The position numbers were made by a program, and so were the translations under genes. Of a stretch of 64,000 bases of DNA, positions 44,618-54,322 are shown piece after piece. The stretch spans positions 434,001 to 498,000 of the forward strand of contig NZ_CTEN01000003.1 in NCBI RefSeq assembly GCF_001375655.1, in the 5' to 3' direction. The stretch is from Streptococcus varani (GTDB lineage: Bacteria > Bacillota > Bacilli > Lactobacillales > Streptococcaceae). The notes beneath the pieces were generated by a model that was given only the letters and a program-made list of their open reading frames with translations, ran no database searches and was not told where the DNA came from. Each line of letters starts with the position of its first letter. Position 1 is the stretch's first letter.

Positions 44618-45286
44618 ATGGATTTTGAACTTTTCTTATTGATCTGCAATTATATTGGCACCATTGCTTTTGCTGTTTCTGGTGTGGTTAAGGGTTTTAA
44701 AAAAAACTTGGATATTTTTGGCATCACGCTTCTGGGGATCCTCACAGCGGTTGGTGGTGGAATTATTCGAGATACCATGATTGGGGACGTTCCCACTGCC
44801 TTAACAGATCCTTCTTCTATTTATTTATCGATTACTGTTGCCCTCATCATGTATGTCATTGTCCGCATTAAGAAAAATGACACACCTCGGGAAAAACAGA
44901 TGGTTCACTTCTTAACAAAAACAAATCTTGTCTTCGATTCCATAGGACTGGCTATTTTCTCCCTTATCGGGGCCAGTGCGGGGACAAACCTTGAACTAAA
45001 TGCTATGACTTCTGGCATCTTAGCGACCCTAACTGGAGTTGGTGGAGGAATTTTAAGGGATGTTTTGGTTAATGAAACGCCCATTGTTCTCAAAGAAGAT
45101 GTCTATGCAGTCCTCGCCTTGGGAGCCGGAATCTTCTACCATGTCTTTGTCGTAGACTGGCACCTTCCCCATATCCCTGTCTATCTAGGACTTTTTACTG
45201 TCTTTTTAATCATCCGACTAGCGGTTATCAAGTATCATCTCCGATTGCCAAATATGGAAAAGAAAGAGGTCAAGAAAGCTCCTTAA
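44618..45286 (+). CDS. TRIC cation channel family membrane protein (UPF0126)
   Basis: Membrane protein of 222 residues with seven predicted helices and the two inverted repeats of bacterial TRIC proteins. The signature glycine motifs are TAVGGGIIRDTMIGD and TGVGGGILRDVL. A GGAGGACCTT ribosome site precedes the ATG. Archaeal and bacterial TRIC proteins conduct K+ or other monovalent cations; the role in streptococci is unknown. It is a single-gene unit with its own promoter and terminator. Confidence 0.88.
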   Translation: MDFELFLLICNYIGTIAFAVSGVVKGFKKNLDIFGITLLGILTAVGGGIIRDTMIGDVPTALTDPSSIYLSITVALIMYVIVRIKKNDTPREKQMVHFLTKTNLVFDSIGLAIFSLIGASAGTNLELNAMTSGILATLTGVGGGILRDVLVNETPIVLKEDVYAVLALGAGIFYHVFVVDWHLPHIPVYLGLFTVFLIIRLAVIKYHLRLPNMEKKEVKKAP

Positions 45287-45311
45287 TCAGTTAAACCAAA
45301 TGATTTGTTGG

Positions 45312-45340
45312 CATAATTCTCACCATATAAGAGAATTGTG
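45312..45340 (+). terminator. terminator after the TRIC-family gene
   Basis: 10-bp stem CATAATTCTC / GAGAATTGTG (one wobble) with a 9-nt loop, followed by TCTTTCTTTTG. Confidence 0.7.
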
Positions 45341-45485
45341 TCTTTCTTTTGTTTTTAATTTCTATCTTGAAAACCCAAAAGATATACAAGAGCGGGTTCT
45401 CCATCTGATAAGAAACTAAAAAATGGAGGTTTTTTCGTTCTTTTGCTACAATAATGTGGTATACTAAAAAGAAAGGAGATTTATT

Positions 45486-46286
45486 ATGACAAAGAAAGAA
45501 CAAAGACTGAAAACCCTACTGATTGTTGACTTTCTAGCCTTTGGTGCTATGATTCTCATCAATTTTCTTGGAGCCAGTGGTTTCTTTAATGGAATGAGTC
45601 AAGCTGCCATTTCTGATCACTATCCGACTTTGATTACCCCAGCAGGTTTTACTTTTAGTATTTGGGGACTTATTTACAGCTTAATTTTAGCTCTCTTGGT
45701 TCAATGTGCTCTTAAACTAAGAAATGGAGTTTATAGTTCCTTAGTCCATAAGTTCAGTCCATATTTTCTTCTCAGTTCTTTCTTAAATGGAGCTTGGATT
45801 GTCGCTTTTTCTTATGACCAAATCGGTCTTTCAACTTTATTGATTTTTGCTCTACTATTTAGCCTGATCTTTCTACTGAAAAGCTTACGAGAACATTTTG
45901 GTAAGCAGAAAGAATCCAGCTTGGCACATATCTGCTTCTCTATTTACACAGCCTGGGTTTTGATCGCTACTTTTGTCAATGTCTCTGCTTGGCTGGTCAA
46001 AATAAATTGGAATGGATTTGGTATCGCAGCTTCCATATGGACTATCGTCATTCTATTCATAGCCCTGCTTTTCACAATAGCCTACTCCTATTTTTATCAA
46101 AATAGCATCTTTCCACTTTCGATTATCTGGGCCTTTTGGGGAATTTACAAGAATGCTAGCCTCAACTCGGACCAAATTGACTTAGCTCCAGTCATTCAAG
46201 CTCTTCTCCTTGTTAGCATGCTTTTGTTAATAGCCTTGATGTTTATTATCTTCAAGAAAAATCAATTTCGATTGTTTGCTCAATAA
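45486..46286 (+). CDS. TspO/MBR-related multipass membrane protein
   Basis: 266-residue protein with about seven hydrophobic helices. The first half contains ISDHYPTLITPAGFTFSIWGLIYSLI, the Trp/Pro-rich pattern of tryptophan-rich sensory proteins. The later segments SIYTAWVLIATFVNVSAWL and PLSIIWAFWGIYKN fit a longer, two-part relative of TspO. Function is not known; TspO proteins bind porphyrins. The start follows AAAGGAGATTT and a TGG-TATACT extended -10 at 45457-45465. Assignment to the superfamily is by motif only. Confidence 0.65.
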   Translation: MTKKEQRLKTLLIVDFLAFGAMILINFLGASGFFNGMSQAAISDHYPTLITPAGFTFSIWGLIYSLILALLVQCALKLRNGVYSSLVHKFSPYFLLSSFLNGAWIVAFSYDQIGLSTLLIFALLFSLIFLLKSLREHFGKQKESSLAHICFSIYTAWVLIATFVNVSAWLVKINWNGFGIAASIWTIVILFIALLFTIAYSYFYQNSIFPLSIIWAFWGIYKNASLNSDQIDLAPVIQALLLVSMLLLIALMFIIFKKNQFRLFAQ

Positions 46287-46575
46287 CATAATCTATCCAG
46301 GAGAATTGATAGACAAAGAAAACTAAAAAATGATGAGTTAATACTTCATACCTAGTCGTAGACAAGGAGTTTTAACTCATCTAATGTTGATTTTCAAAGA
46401 GTATGAAAAACCTTGAATACCAGGACCCTTTTTGGCACGAAGACAACACTTCTCACTTTGATGGTTTGTCTTTTCTTTTTCTTGTAAATTGTTGTATGGA
46501 AAAACTGGGCCTGCTTGACTGCTATTAAGCAAAATACAAAAAGCCTTCCAAACGGAAAACTTCTTGTGACTTCAT
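46287..46575. other. intergenic region with convergent gene ends
   Basis: About 290 bases without a gene. It has a long-loop inverted repeat GATGAGTTA/TAACTCATC (46332-46381) and, next to the permease stop, a minus-strand terminator AGCCTTCC/GGAAAACT (46543-46562) followed by TTTTTG. Confidence 0.55.
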
Positions 46576-48240
46576 CTACATAGAAATACTATCACTCTTA
46601 GAAACTTTCATAAAAAGCAAGAGTGACAGAACAGTAAAGCCAGTCAGGAGGGTTGATAGCGCGGCTGCGATGCCGTAGTTGCCTCTCAGGACCTCTGTAT
46701 AGATAGCTACTGTCATAGTTTTTGTGTTGACATTATAAAGCAAGATAGAAGTTGAGAGCTCTGAAATCATAGTAATCCATGATAGGATAGCTCCTGAAAT
46801 AATCCCTGACATCATCATTGGGATAGTAATCTTTGCGAAAGTATTGAGTCTTGAACTGCCCAAACTGGCTGCTGCTTCTTCAATACTTGGTGAAATTTGA
46901 TGCAAAGAAGCAACCGACGAACGGATAGTATAAGGCAAGCGACGAACAGACAAGGACACAATCATAACAAAAGATGTCCCAATAATCGCTAAGAACCCTG
47001 AACCACCGATACCTGTATTAAAGGCAGTGATAAAGGCAATCCCCAAAACTGTCCCTGGTACGATATAAGGGATCATACTCATGCTATCAATCAGAGAAGT
47101 AAATGGATTGCGTTTACGAACACTCAAGTAAGAAATAAAGGTCGCAAAAATCAGGACCAATACCAAAGCCATCAGTGGAATTCTCAAGGTATTTAAAATA
47201 CTGGTTCCCATCCGGTCAAAGGCTTGACGGTAACTATCTAATGAATAACCTGGAACAAAAATCATTCCTGATGTTTTTAGGAAGGACGTGTAAATCAGAT
47301 AAGTCTGTGGCAAAACAGACAAGGCAATCACACCATATACTCCTAGATAGATAAAGAATTTCTGCCAACCATGAATAGCCTTTGGCTCAATAGAATGGAG
47401 TGAACTCATGCTGAAACTATTCTTCTGAGCCACATATTTTTGGATTAAGAAAATAATCAAGGCGATGGAGATGGCTATGATAGCCAAGGCCGATGCAAAG
47501 GCTGAATTACCCCCGACTTCACTAATAAATTGAGAATAGACCAGAACTGGGAATGTTCGATAGCCCTCCCCGATCAGCATAGGCGTGCCGAAATCAGAGA
47601 ATGCTCTCATGAAAACGAGAAGAGCGGCAGCCAGCAATGTCGGAACCAACAGTGGCAAGACAATATGAGTCAACCGTTTGATTCCCTTGACACCCATACT
47701 CTCCGCAGCCTCTAGCAGTGAATTGTCCATGCTTTTCAAAGCACCGCTCACATACAAGAAGACAAGTGGAAACAACTGCAAGGTAAAGACCAAGACAATT
47801 CCTGAAAAACCATAAATATCCAATTTTGGAAAACCCAATGCTGATGAGAGCCATTTGGTGATGACACCATTACGTCCTAGAAGCAAAATCCAAGAATAAG
47901 CACCAACGAAAGGAGCAGACATAGATGCAATGATGACTAAAATCTGCAAAACCTTTTTCCCCTTGAATCGGAACATAGCGAAACAATAAGCCAGTAGGGT
48001 CCCAACGACCAAAGATAAAACAGTTGCTACTACAGAAACTTTAAAACTATTGAAAAGTGTTTCAAAATAATATTCTTTCGAAAAGAAAGTTAGAAAGTTA
48101 TCCAGTGATAAATGCCCATCCACAAACAAAGCCTGTTTGAGAATAGTAACGATAGGATAAATTAGAAATAAAATGTAGGAAATGAATATGATAATTGATG
48201 ACAAGAGCCAAATATTCATTTGTTGAAGGCTTTTTTTCAT
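46576..48240 (-). CDS. Fbp/Afu-type ABC transporter permease (fused double domain)
   Basis: Inner-membrane permease of 554 residues made of two fused binding-protein-dependent transport domains with about 12 helices. EAA-type loops are present in both halves: EAAESMGVKGIKRLTHIVLP (about 180-200) and EEAAASLGSSRLNTFAKITIP (about 460-480). This FbpB-like layout is found with ferric iron and hexose-phosphate (AfuB) importers. The start codon directly follows the stop of the ATPase gene, indicating tight co-translation. Confidence 0.9.
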   Translation of the reverse strand: MKKSLQQMNIWLLSSIIIFISYILFLIYPIVTILKQALFVDGHLSLDNFLTFFSKEYYFETLFNSFKVSVVATVLSLVVGTLLAYCFAMFRFKGKKVLQILVIIASMSAPFVGAYSWILLLGRNGVITKWLSSALGFPKLDIYGFSGIVLVFTLQLFPLVFLYVSGALKSMDNSLLEAAESMGVKGIKRLTHIVLPLLVPTLLAAALLVFMRAFSDFGTPMLIGEGYRTFPVLVYSQFISEVGGNSAFASALAIIAISIALIIFLIQKYVAQKNSFSMSSLHSIEPKAIHGWQKFFIYLGVYGVIALSVLPQTYLIYTSFLKTSGMIFVPGYSLDSYRQAFDRMGTSILNTLRIPLMALVLVLIFATFISYLSVRKRNPFTSLIDSMSMIPYIVPGTVLGIAFITAFNTGIGGSGFLAIIGTSFVMIVSLSVRRLPYTIRSSVASLHQISPSIEEAAASLGSSRLNTFAKITIPMMMSGIISGAILSWITMISELSTSILLYNVNTKTMTVAIYTEVLRGNYGIAAALSTLLTGFTVLSLLLFMKVSKSDSISM

Positions 48241-49320
48241 CTAAATCACCTCCAACAAATTCACCTTACCATCGGCTGAAAAAACATTCATTTTTTGAGC
48301 GTTGATCTCCAGTCTGATTATGTCACCAGGACCAAAATCCTCATCCAAGGTTGACTCCTCTGTCACCTGGATCCGCCCCGCAAATCCTGTTTCTACAATG
48401 TATTCCGTATTTAAACCCAAGTAAGTAGAGTCTTTGATCGTTGCCTGTATCGGCCCATCCACACTTCTGACAAATTCTTCTGGACGAACACTGATACGAA
48501 CATCTTGATCTTCCAGATGATTGAGAGCTGGATAGGCAATCATATGACCGTCTGACAAACGAATATAAGCCTGACCATCCTTATGTAGGAGTTGTGCTGG
48601 AATCATATTGGTTCGACCGATAAAGGTCGCTACAAATTCATTGCTTGGACGATGGTAAAGTTCTTTTGGTTTGCCGATTTGCTGGATTTCGCCTAGATAC
48701 ATCACCGCAATCTGATCAGAAATAGCCATAGCTTCTTCCTGATCATGGGTCACATAAACCGTTGTAATCCCAACTTCTTTTTGAATTTCCTTGATGGCCT
48801 GACGCATGTCAATTCTCAATTTAGCATCTAAGTTACTCAGGGGTTCATCCATCAAGAGGACATCTGGGCTGATAGCCAGAGCACGTGCCAAAGCCACCCG
48901 TTGCTGCTGACCACCACTCAAGTTTTCTGGCTTGCGGTCTCTAAACTGATCAATTTGCATCAATTTGAGATATTTATCTACTCGTTCTTCCAATTCTTGC
49001 TTGGACAGTTTACGTTGTTTCAAACCGAAAGCTACATTCTCTTTTACTGTCAAATGTGGGAAAATAGCGTAATTCTGGAAAACCATACCAATATTACGCT
49101 TACTTGGTTCCATTTGATTGATACGGTTCTCTCCAAAGAAGAAGTCACCCCCTTCAATGGAGTTGAAACCTGCAATCATTCTTAGAAGCGTTGTTTTTCC
49201 ACAGCCAGAGGGGCCAAGAAGAGTAAACAAGGTCCCGTCTGGAATGGTAACATTGAGATTTTCAATCACAGGAGTATCATGATAGATTTTTTTGGCATTG
49301 GAAATGGTAATTTGACTCAT
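48241..49320 (-). CDS. Fbp/Afu-type ABC transporter ATP-binding protein
   Basis: 359-residue ATPase with Walker A GPSGCGKTT, Q-loop VFQNYAIFPH, signature NLSGGQQQRVALARAL, Walker B VLLMDEPLSNLD and switch His in VYVTHDQEEA. A C-terminal TOBE-like regulatory domain occupies about 240-359. It belongs to the FbpC/PotA-like group. The order substrate-binding protein, ATPase, permease is the standard operon. A good AGGCGG-type site precedes the ATG and there is an 11-base gap after the upstream gene. Confidence 0.92.
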   Translation of the reverse strand: MSQITISNAKKIYHDTPVIENLNVTIPDGTLFTLLGPSGCGKTTLLRMIAGFNSIEGGDFFFGENRINQMEPSKRNIGMVFQNYAIFPHLTVKENVAFGLKQRKLSKQELEERVDKYLKLMQIDQFRDRKPENLSGGQQQRVALARALAISPDVLLMDEPLSNLDAKLRIDMRQAIKEIQKEVGITTVYVTHDQEEAMAISDQIAVMYLGEIQQIGKPKELYHRPSNEFVATFIGRTNMIPAQLLHKDGQAYIRLSDGHMIAYPALNHLEDQDVRISVRPEEFVRSVDGPIQATIKDSTYLGLNTEYIVETGFAGRIQVTEESTLDEDFGPGDIIRLEINAQKMNVFSADGKVNLLEVI

Positions 49321-49331
49321 TGAACCGCCTC

Positions 49332-50366
49332 CTATTTTGACTGAATATCTACAAAGATTTCACTGTAATGTTTCACTAATTCTTCCTTGTGTTTGATGAC
49401 ATAATCATAGTCTTCCACAATAGTTTTGATATCATCAAGCGACTTCATATTTTTGCTAACAGTTGCATCTTTACGAACTGGACGGTTGGTTGTTTCCGTT
49501 CCAAGTGCATCTTGTGCTTCTTTTGATACAAGGAAGTCAATAAATTTTTCAGCATTTGACTTATTTGGTGCATCTTTGATAATAGCAGCACTTGCTGGCA
49601 AGAAGACTGAACCTTCTTCAGGATAAATCACTTGAATGTTTGCACCGTCATTTAACAACTTGACACTAGGATCTTCATAAGAAAGACCGACTGCCATTTC
49701 TCCATCAGCAACAGATTTGTAGACACTTGATGAACTAGAATTGATTTTCCCATCAACAAGGGTAAATAAATCCTTTACATAAGTCCATGAAGCATCCTTG
49801 TCATAGCCTCCATTTGCCAAAAGCATATTGGTCAATTGAGCAAAGGCACTTGAGGAGTTTGCAGGGTCAGCAGTTGCAATTTTACCTTTCAACTCTGGAT
49901 TGAGCAAATCTTTGTAGCCCTTGATGTTCATGCCTTTGGTCAAATCTGGATTGACAATAATGACGGAGCCATCCAAAGTATAAGGTGTTGAATAACCAGT
50001 TGTATTTTGGTAGTCTTCAATCACTTGGTCATTTTCTTTCGCTGTATATTCTTCGAACAATTCAGGATGTTGTGCATACTGTGTATAAGATCCACCAAAG
50101 ATCACATCTGCTACTGGTTTGCTGGCTTCACTCTCTACCTTCTTAAAGAGTTCACCTGTACCTGCTTGAATTAATTCAACTTTGATTCCATATTTTTCTT
50201 CAAAGGCTGGGATAGTCGCATTGATCAATCCTTCTGAGTTTGGCGAATAAACAACCAGTTTGTCGCTGCCTCCATCAGCTGCCTTGTCCTCTGTCTTGGA
50301 ACCACAGGCTGCCAAGCCAATCACTGCAGTTGAAGCCAATAATAGAGATAAAATTTTTTTACGCAT
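49332..50366 (-). CDS. Fbp/Afu-type ABC transporter substrate-binding lipoprotein
   Basis: Lipoprotein of 344 residues. The signal ends in VIGLAACGS (lipidated Cys about 20). The mature part has the family opening KLVVYSPNSEGLINATIPAFEEKYGI and DVIFGGSYTQYA. The paired tyrosines that bind Fe3+ in FbpA-type proteins are not evident in the C-terminal half; the corresponding region reads YKSVADGEMAVGLSYEDPSV. The start at 50366 is spaced 7 nt from AAAGGAG, better than the ATG at 50372. Substrate may be a sugar phosphate rather than iron. Confidence 0.88.
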   Translation of the reverse strand: MRKKILSLLLASTAVIGLAACGSKTEDKAADGGSDKLVVYSPNSEGLINATIPAFEEKYGIKVELIQAGTGELFKKVESEASKPVADVIFGGSYTQYAQHPELFEEYTAKENDQVIEDYQNTTGYSTPYTLDGSVIIVNPDLTKGMNIKGYKDLLNPELKGKIATADPANSSSAFAQLTNMLLANGGYDKDASWTYVKDLFTLVDGKINSSSSSVYKSVADGEMAVGLSYEDPSVKLLNDGANIQVIYPEEGSVFLPASAAIIKDAPNKSNAEKFIDFLVSKEAQDALGTETTNRPVRKDATVSKNMKSLDDIKTIVEDYDYVIKHKEELVKHYSEIFVDIQSK

Positions 50367-50407
50367 AGTCATGCTCCTTTGTTTTTTGTTCACTTTATTC
50401 TACAAAA

Positions 50408-50422
50408 GAAAGCGCTTTATTT
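50408..50422 (-). promoter_or_regulatory. cre-like site before the ABC operon
   Basis: Minus strand AATAAAGCGCTTTCT matches 13 of 15 positions of the streptococcal cre consensus WTGWAARCGYTWWCW. It lies just upstream of a possible TAGAAT -10 (50397-50402), consistent with CcpA control of a carbon-source transporter. Confidence 0.4.
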
Positions 50423-50433
50423 ATAGAAAAAAT

Positions 50434-51204
50434 CTATCCTCTATGAGTAAAATTCTCTTTAAATTCCGTAAAAGTTAAACCAGTATACTTTCGAAAGACC
50501 TTCCCAAAATAGTTATAGTCAGAAAACCCAACAGCCTCTGCCACCTCATAGACTCTCAAATCTTCATGGCTAGTTAGGAGTTGAATCGACCGCTTAATCC
50601 GGTAACGATTAAGGTAATCTTTTAAAGTAATCCCCAACTCCTCCTTGATTTTTTTGTAGAGATAACTCTCACTATAGCCAAAATTCTTGGCAATTTCTTC
50701 TGTCGAAATCATCTTGTTATAGTTCTGATGGACATATTCCACCAAAAGAGCTGACCAATTTTCCTGGTGAATAGTAGGTAATTCAATACTAGGAAAAGCT
50801 TCAGCTTCTCTCTCCTGTGTTCGCAAACGACGTTCTTCTTTCAGATCAAGACAAATTTGCCACAAGGAATCCCGTAACTCTTCGACATCTAAAGGCTTTT
50901 CTAAAAAATTGAAAACTCCATATTTCATGGCTTTTTTGGCATGGTGAAAATCACTATAGGATGATAAAATCACCTTTTCATAGGAAATATCCTTAGTTTC
51001 TTCAAACATATCAAAGGCCGTTTTTTTAGGCATCATGATATCTGTCAAAACAATATCTGGTTCCAGATTTCGAATCAGTTCTGCACCTTCCTCACCATCT
51101 CTCGCAGTGGCTATCACAGAGATACCTAGCTGACTATACTGCACAGCACTGGTCAACCATTCTCTAATCAGCGACTCATCCTCCACAATTATCATTCGTA
51201 ACAT
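50434..51204 (-). CDS. YesN/AraC-type response regulator
   Basis: 256-residue regulator. The receiver domain (about 1-120) has acidic DE in MIIVEDESLI and the phospho-acceptor Asp in PDIVLTDIMMPKK, with SSYSDFHHA and LEKPLD following. The AraC-type DNA-binding domain (about 155-256) has STEEIAKNFGYSESYLYKKIKEELG and VAEAVGFSDYNYFGKVFRKYTG. Such regulators commonly control sugar transport operons. It overlaps the sensor kinase gene by 13 nt and is directly upstream of the ABC transporter operon on the same strand. Confidence 0.92.
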   Translation of the reverse strand: MLRMIIVEDESLIREWLTSAVQYSQLGISVIATARDGEEGAELIRNLEPDIVLTDIMMPKKTAFDMFEETKDISYEKVILSSYSDFHHAKKAMKYGVFNFLEKPLDVEELRDSLWQICLDLKEERRLRTQEREAEAFPSIELPTIHQENWSALLVEYVHQNYNKMISTEEIAKNFGYSESYLYKKIKEELGITLKDYLNRYRIKRSIQLLTSHEDLRVYEVAEAVGFSDYNYFGKVFRKYTGLTFTEFKENFTHRG

Positions 51205-52856
51205 GCCTGTCTCCTTTCAAACCTTAACTCTACTCCGTGCATCTCACCGTCCTGACAAAGCCGAATCTTGCTACTTGGATACATCATAGACAAGCGACTA
51301 TAGGAATTGACCAGACCATGCTCTGTGCGACCTTCCTTCACATAATCCGCAAAGCGTTCCTGGAACTCTGCGCTAAATCCAGGTCCATTATCCATTACCA
51401 AAAACGAAATCATCTGCTCATCACAGCTCACATCCACCCTCACCTTTAGATCATGGCGAATCTCCATTCCATACTTGAGAGAATTTTCTATCAAGGGGAG
51501 TAAGAAGAGTTTTGGGACCAATAACTGATCTAGTTCTTGAGGAAATTGAATCTGGAAATCTAACAAATCGAAACGAATCTGATTAACTGTCAAGTAATCA
51601 TCAATAATGTCCATATCCCGCTCCAACTGAACATTTTCTCGCTCAGAAGCAATGCTGTAACGCAATACACGATTAAGGGATAAAATCATTTGCTCTGCCT
51701 TTTGAGGATTAATGTGCATCAAGATTTTGATGGATTCCAAGGAATTATAGAGAAAATGCGGATGGAATTGAGCCTCCAATAGTTTCCGTTGAAAAGTCAC
51801 CTTTTCCTTTTCTGATTTTAAAGTTTGGAAAAATAAGCGCTGCAGTGTGTCAATCATGCCATTAATTTTCTTAGCCAAATAGCCAAACTCATCATCAGTA
51901 TTGACCCCCAAATCAGACTTGTATCCACTCATAATCATCTCTAAATCAGAGACTAGTACATCAATGCTATCACTACTGTGAATGGCAATTCTCCTAGATA
52001 ATTGACCCGACAAACTGATTAAAATAAACATAATAAAGATGACAAATAAGCAAGTCACGACCATTAGATAAGAAATAGGAACGACCGAAATATAGGAATA
52101 GAGGTTTAATTGATTTCCCAATTGATACTGATTGTTCAAATACAGTTTCCCATCCCTCAAGGAAAGAAGATCCGAAAATAGCTGCTCATCAACCTTCTTC
52201 AACTCCTGATTAACATATTTTACACTATTGGAGCTGAAAAGATTCTCATAGCTATCTGCAATGATGTATTGGGTCGAATCTGCTTGCACACTAGCTTCAA
52301 AGTCACTTCCATCTATATAGAGCACCAAATAACCCATCGTCTTCTGATGATTTACTAAAGGCTTTATCTTTAACAGGTAACGATTGCCTTGATAATCTTT
52401 GGTTATCCGATACTCTGCCTGACCAGTAATGTTTTTCATAGCAATCTTCACATAAGAATCATCACTCAAGCCATCACGGTTGGGCAACCTAGTTGATAGC
52501 AATAATGTACCATCTGGCTGATAAATCGACAAGGCAGAACGAAAAGGCAGACTCCCCGTTTCCTGATAGACCTGCCGAAACATTTCACGCTCTTCTAAAG
52601 TCCCATCTAAAAACTCAAGAGCTCCGTGCTCTTGCAGATTTTCAAAAATGTGATCCGTCTCCAGATCAATCTTATCAAAGTAAGCAATGATAGTATTGCG
52701 TCCTTCTGTCAACTGACGAAACTGTACCAACAAGAGAAAGAAAATCAAGACCACAAAATAACTCAAACCAATAAAAATAGCCGTCTTTTGGAAACCTCTC
52801 AACATTTCCTTACGAAGCTTAACCTTAAAAGGAACAATTCCCTCTTTTTCATTCAT
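51192..52856 (-). CDS. YesM-type sensor histidine kinase
   Basis: Membrane sensor kinase of 554 residues: N-terminal helix (about 18-40, IFIGLSYFVVLIFFLLLVQ), an extracellular domain of about 220 residues, a second helix (ISYLMVVTCLFVIFIMFILISL), a HAMP-like linker, then the His_kinase domain with QFHPHFLYNSLESI carrying the phospho-His and a HATPase domain with ENSLKYG and DNGPGFS. The start at 52856 is preferred over 52871, though neither has a strong ribosome site. It partners the overlapping response regulator. Confidence 0.9.
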   Translation of the reverse strand: MNEKEGIVPFKVKLRKEMLRGFQKTAIFIGLSYFVVLIFFLLLVQFRQLTEGRNTIIAYFDKIDLETDHIFENLQEHGALEFLDGTLEEREMFRQVYQETGSLPFRSALSIYQPDGTLLLSTRLPNRDGLSDDSYVKIAMKNITGQAEYRITKDYQGNRYLLKIKPLVNHQKTMGYLVLYIDGSDFEASVQADSTQYIIADSYENLFSSNSVKYVNQELKKVDEQLFSDLLSLRDGKLYLNNQYQLGNQLNLYSYISVVPISYLMVVTCLFVIFIMFILISLSGQLSRRIAIHSSDSIDVLVSDLEMIMSGYKSDLGVNTDDEFGYLAKKINGMIDTLQRLFFQTLKSEKEKVTFQRKLLEAQFHPHFLYNSLESIKILMHINPQKAEQMILSLNRVLRYSIASERENVQLERDMDIIDDYLTVNQIRFDLLDFQIQFPQELDQLLVPKLFLLPLIENSLKYGMEIRHDLKVRVDVSCDEQMISFLVMDNGPGFSAEFQERFADYVKEGRTEHGLVNSYSRLSMMYPSSKIRLCQDGEMHGVELRFERRQACYE

Positions 52857-53036
52857 AGATATACCAACCATTTCAATACAATCATTTTATATACAAACAC
52901 ATCGAGCAATAAAACTATTATAGCATGTTTGAATGTAAGCAAGTGCAAAGCAATGAATAAACTCTTGTTACGCCGATTGAAACTTTCAACTTCATCTAAA
53001 TTCTGGTATCATATTCTTAAGTAAATGGAGAAAAAA

Positions 53037-53429
53037 ATGTCAAAAAAAGTTATCAATGTTGTTGCTGCTGCTATTGAAAAGGACGGGCTCATCTTCTGTG
53101 CTCAACGTCCTGAAGGAAAAAGTTTGGGAGGGTTTTGGGAATTCCCAGGTGGAAAACTAGAAGTGGGTGAAACACCTGAAGAAGCCCTGGTCAGAGAAAT
53201 TCAGGAAGAATTCAATTCTAAGATTGAGGTCTTATCCTATGTCAATGAGGCCTCTTATGAGTATGAGTTTGGAATTGTAACCATGAAGACCTATCTTTCA
53301 AGATTGATCGAAGGTGATTTAGTGTTACTGGAACATCAAGATTCCAAATGGTTGCCAGTTGAGAGACTAATGGAGCTAAACTGGGCACCCGTTGATATCC
53401 CTGCAGTTGAATGTTTGCAAAAGAAATAG
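53037..53429 (+). CDS. mutT: Nudix hydrolase, MutT-like
   Basis: 130-residue Nudix phosphohydrolase, probably acting on oxidised or non-canonical (d)NTPs. The Nudix box runs from GGKLEVGETPEE to REIQEEF (about residues 38-59), and upstream ICAQRPEGKSLGGFWEFPGG is typical of MutT/CtpP-like members. The start at 53037 is set by TGGAG 6-7 nt upstream; an ATG four codons earlier has no site. It is the left neighbour of the accessory island. Confidence 0.85.
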   Translation: MSKKVINVVAAAIEKDGLIFCAQRPEGKSLGGFWEFPGGKLEVGETPEEALVREIQEEFNSKIEVLSYVNEASYEYEFGIVTMKTYLSRLIEGDLVLLEHQDSKWLPVERLMELNWAPVDIPAVECLQKK

Positions 53430-53449
53430 AGATTCGCGCGAATCTCTAT
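53426..53449 (+). terminator. terminator after mutT
   Basis: Perfect 24-base palindrome (arms ATAGAGATTCGC / GCGAATCTCTAT) followed by TTTTTC, overlapping the mutT stop codon. Confidence 0.85.
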
Positions 53450-53532
53450 TTTTCTTATCTATCCGTCAGATACTTGAACAAATTTGCCTAGACTGGGGAT
53501 TCGAGTTACTAATAATATCCCCATGTATATGA

Positions 53533-53550
53533 TGCAAAAAGTTTGTTTTG
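53533..53550 (+). terminator. possible second terminator at island edge
   Basis: Stem GCAAAA / TTTTGC followed by GTTTTTTT on the plus strand. It faces into the convergent HEPN pseudogene and marks the left side of the AT-rich island. Confidence 0.5.
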
Positions 53551-53599
53551 CGTTTTTTTACTTTGAAAAAATTACAAAATTAGAAATTTTTTTAAAACA

Positions 53600-54322
53600 C
53601 TAACAGTATTCTTGTTCTACTAAAGAAACGAAGTATTCTAAACATTCATAAGTTTTTTCTTTGAAACCAATAATTTGAGAAATAGAAAAACCTCGGCCAT
53701 TCTCTTCAAATGACACATTACCATGTGCTAAACGGTTACGTTGGGTCTTAATGGTAAGTAAAGCCCCACCATAATCTCCAAAAATATTATCATCGTATGA
53801 TACACCATGTATTTTTAAAATATTTTTAATTTCTTGAACATCAGCATTACCGGACAAATGGAACGATTCTTTTTCGATTTCAATTTTATACTCTGAGTTC
53901 AATGTGTTTTGAATCATTTTAAAAACCTCATGTTTCATTTCATTGCTTTTCACTTTTTCAAGGTAATTCTTTACCCACAATCTTTGTATTGATTCAATAG
54001 TTTCTGAAAATTTAAGTCTTTACTTATTTAATATAGTATAATAAGCAAACATTGTTGTGCGTACGGTCGCTTCAACAAGATTATATAACATTAAAATTGC
54101 ATTTGATTTCAACGTTTTTATTATTGATTCAATCTCATCTCTATCTCTAAATTCTAATTTATAATCGCTCTGTTCAAGAGAGTCTTCGTCTTCATTTGCT
54201 TTTACTATTTTAAAGATACCGTCAAGTGCAGATGGCAACCCAATTAAAGCATTCTCGTATCTCTCTATCAAAAGTATAAAACGATCAATTTCATTTTTCA
54301 ACCTATCATACTCAAGACTCAT
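53600..54322 (-). pseudogene. HEPN-domain putative nuclease (MAE_28990-like), interrupted by an in-frame stop
   Basis: The frame begins MSLEYDRLKNEIDRFILLIERYENAL and meets TAA at 54020-54022 (codon 101), then continues in the same frame (RLKFSETIESIQRLWVKNYL) to 53600, 240 codons in all. The C-terminal part has the HEPN R-x4-H signature in TQRNRLAHGNVSF. Proteins of this kind accompany DUF262 proteins and are thought to be RNases; that is family knowledge. Its ATG overlaps the DUF262 stop by 11 nt (ATGAGTCTTGA), so it was translationally coupled. A reinitiated C-terminal piece from about 53980 could still carry the HEPN motif. Confidence 0.75.

Noticed and set aside
49332-50366. Naming the ABC transporter as ferric iron uptake (fbpA)
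   Set aside because: The iron-binding tyrosine pair is not seen, so only the broader family is given.
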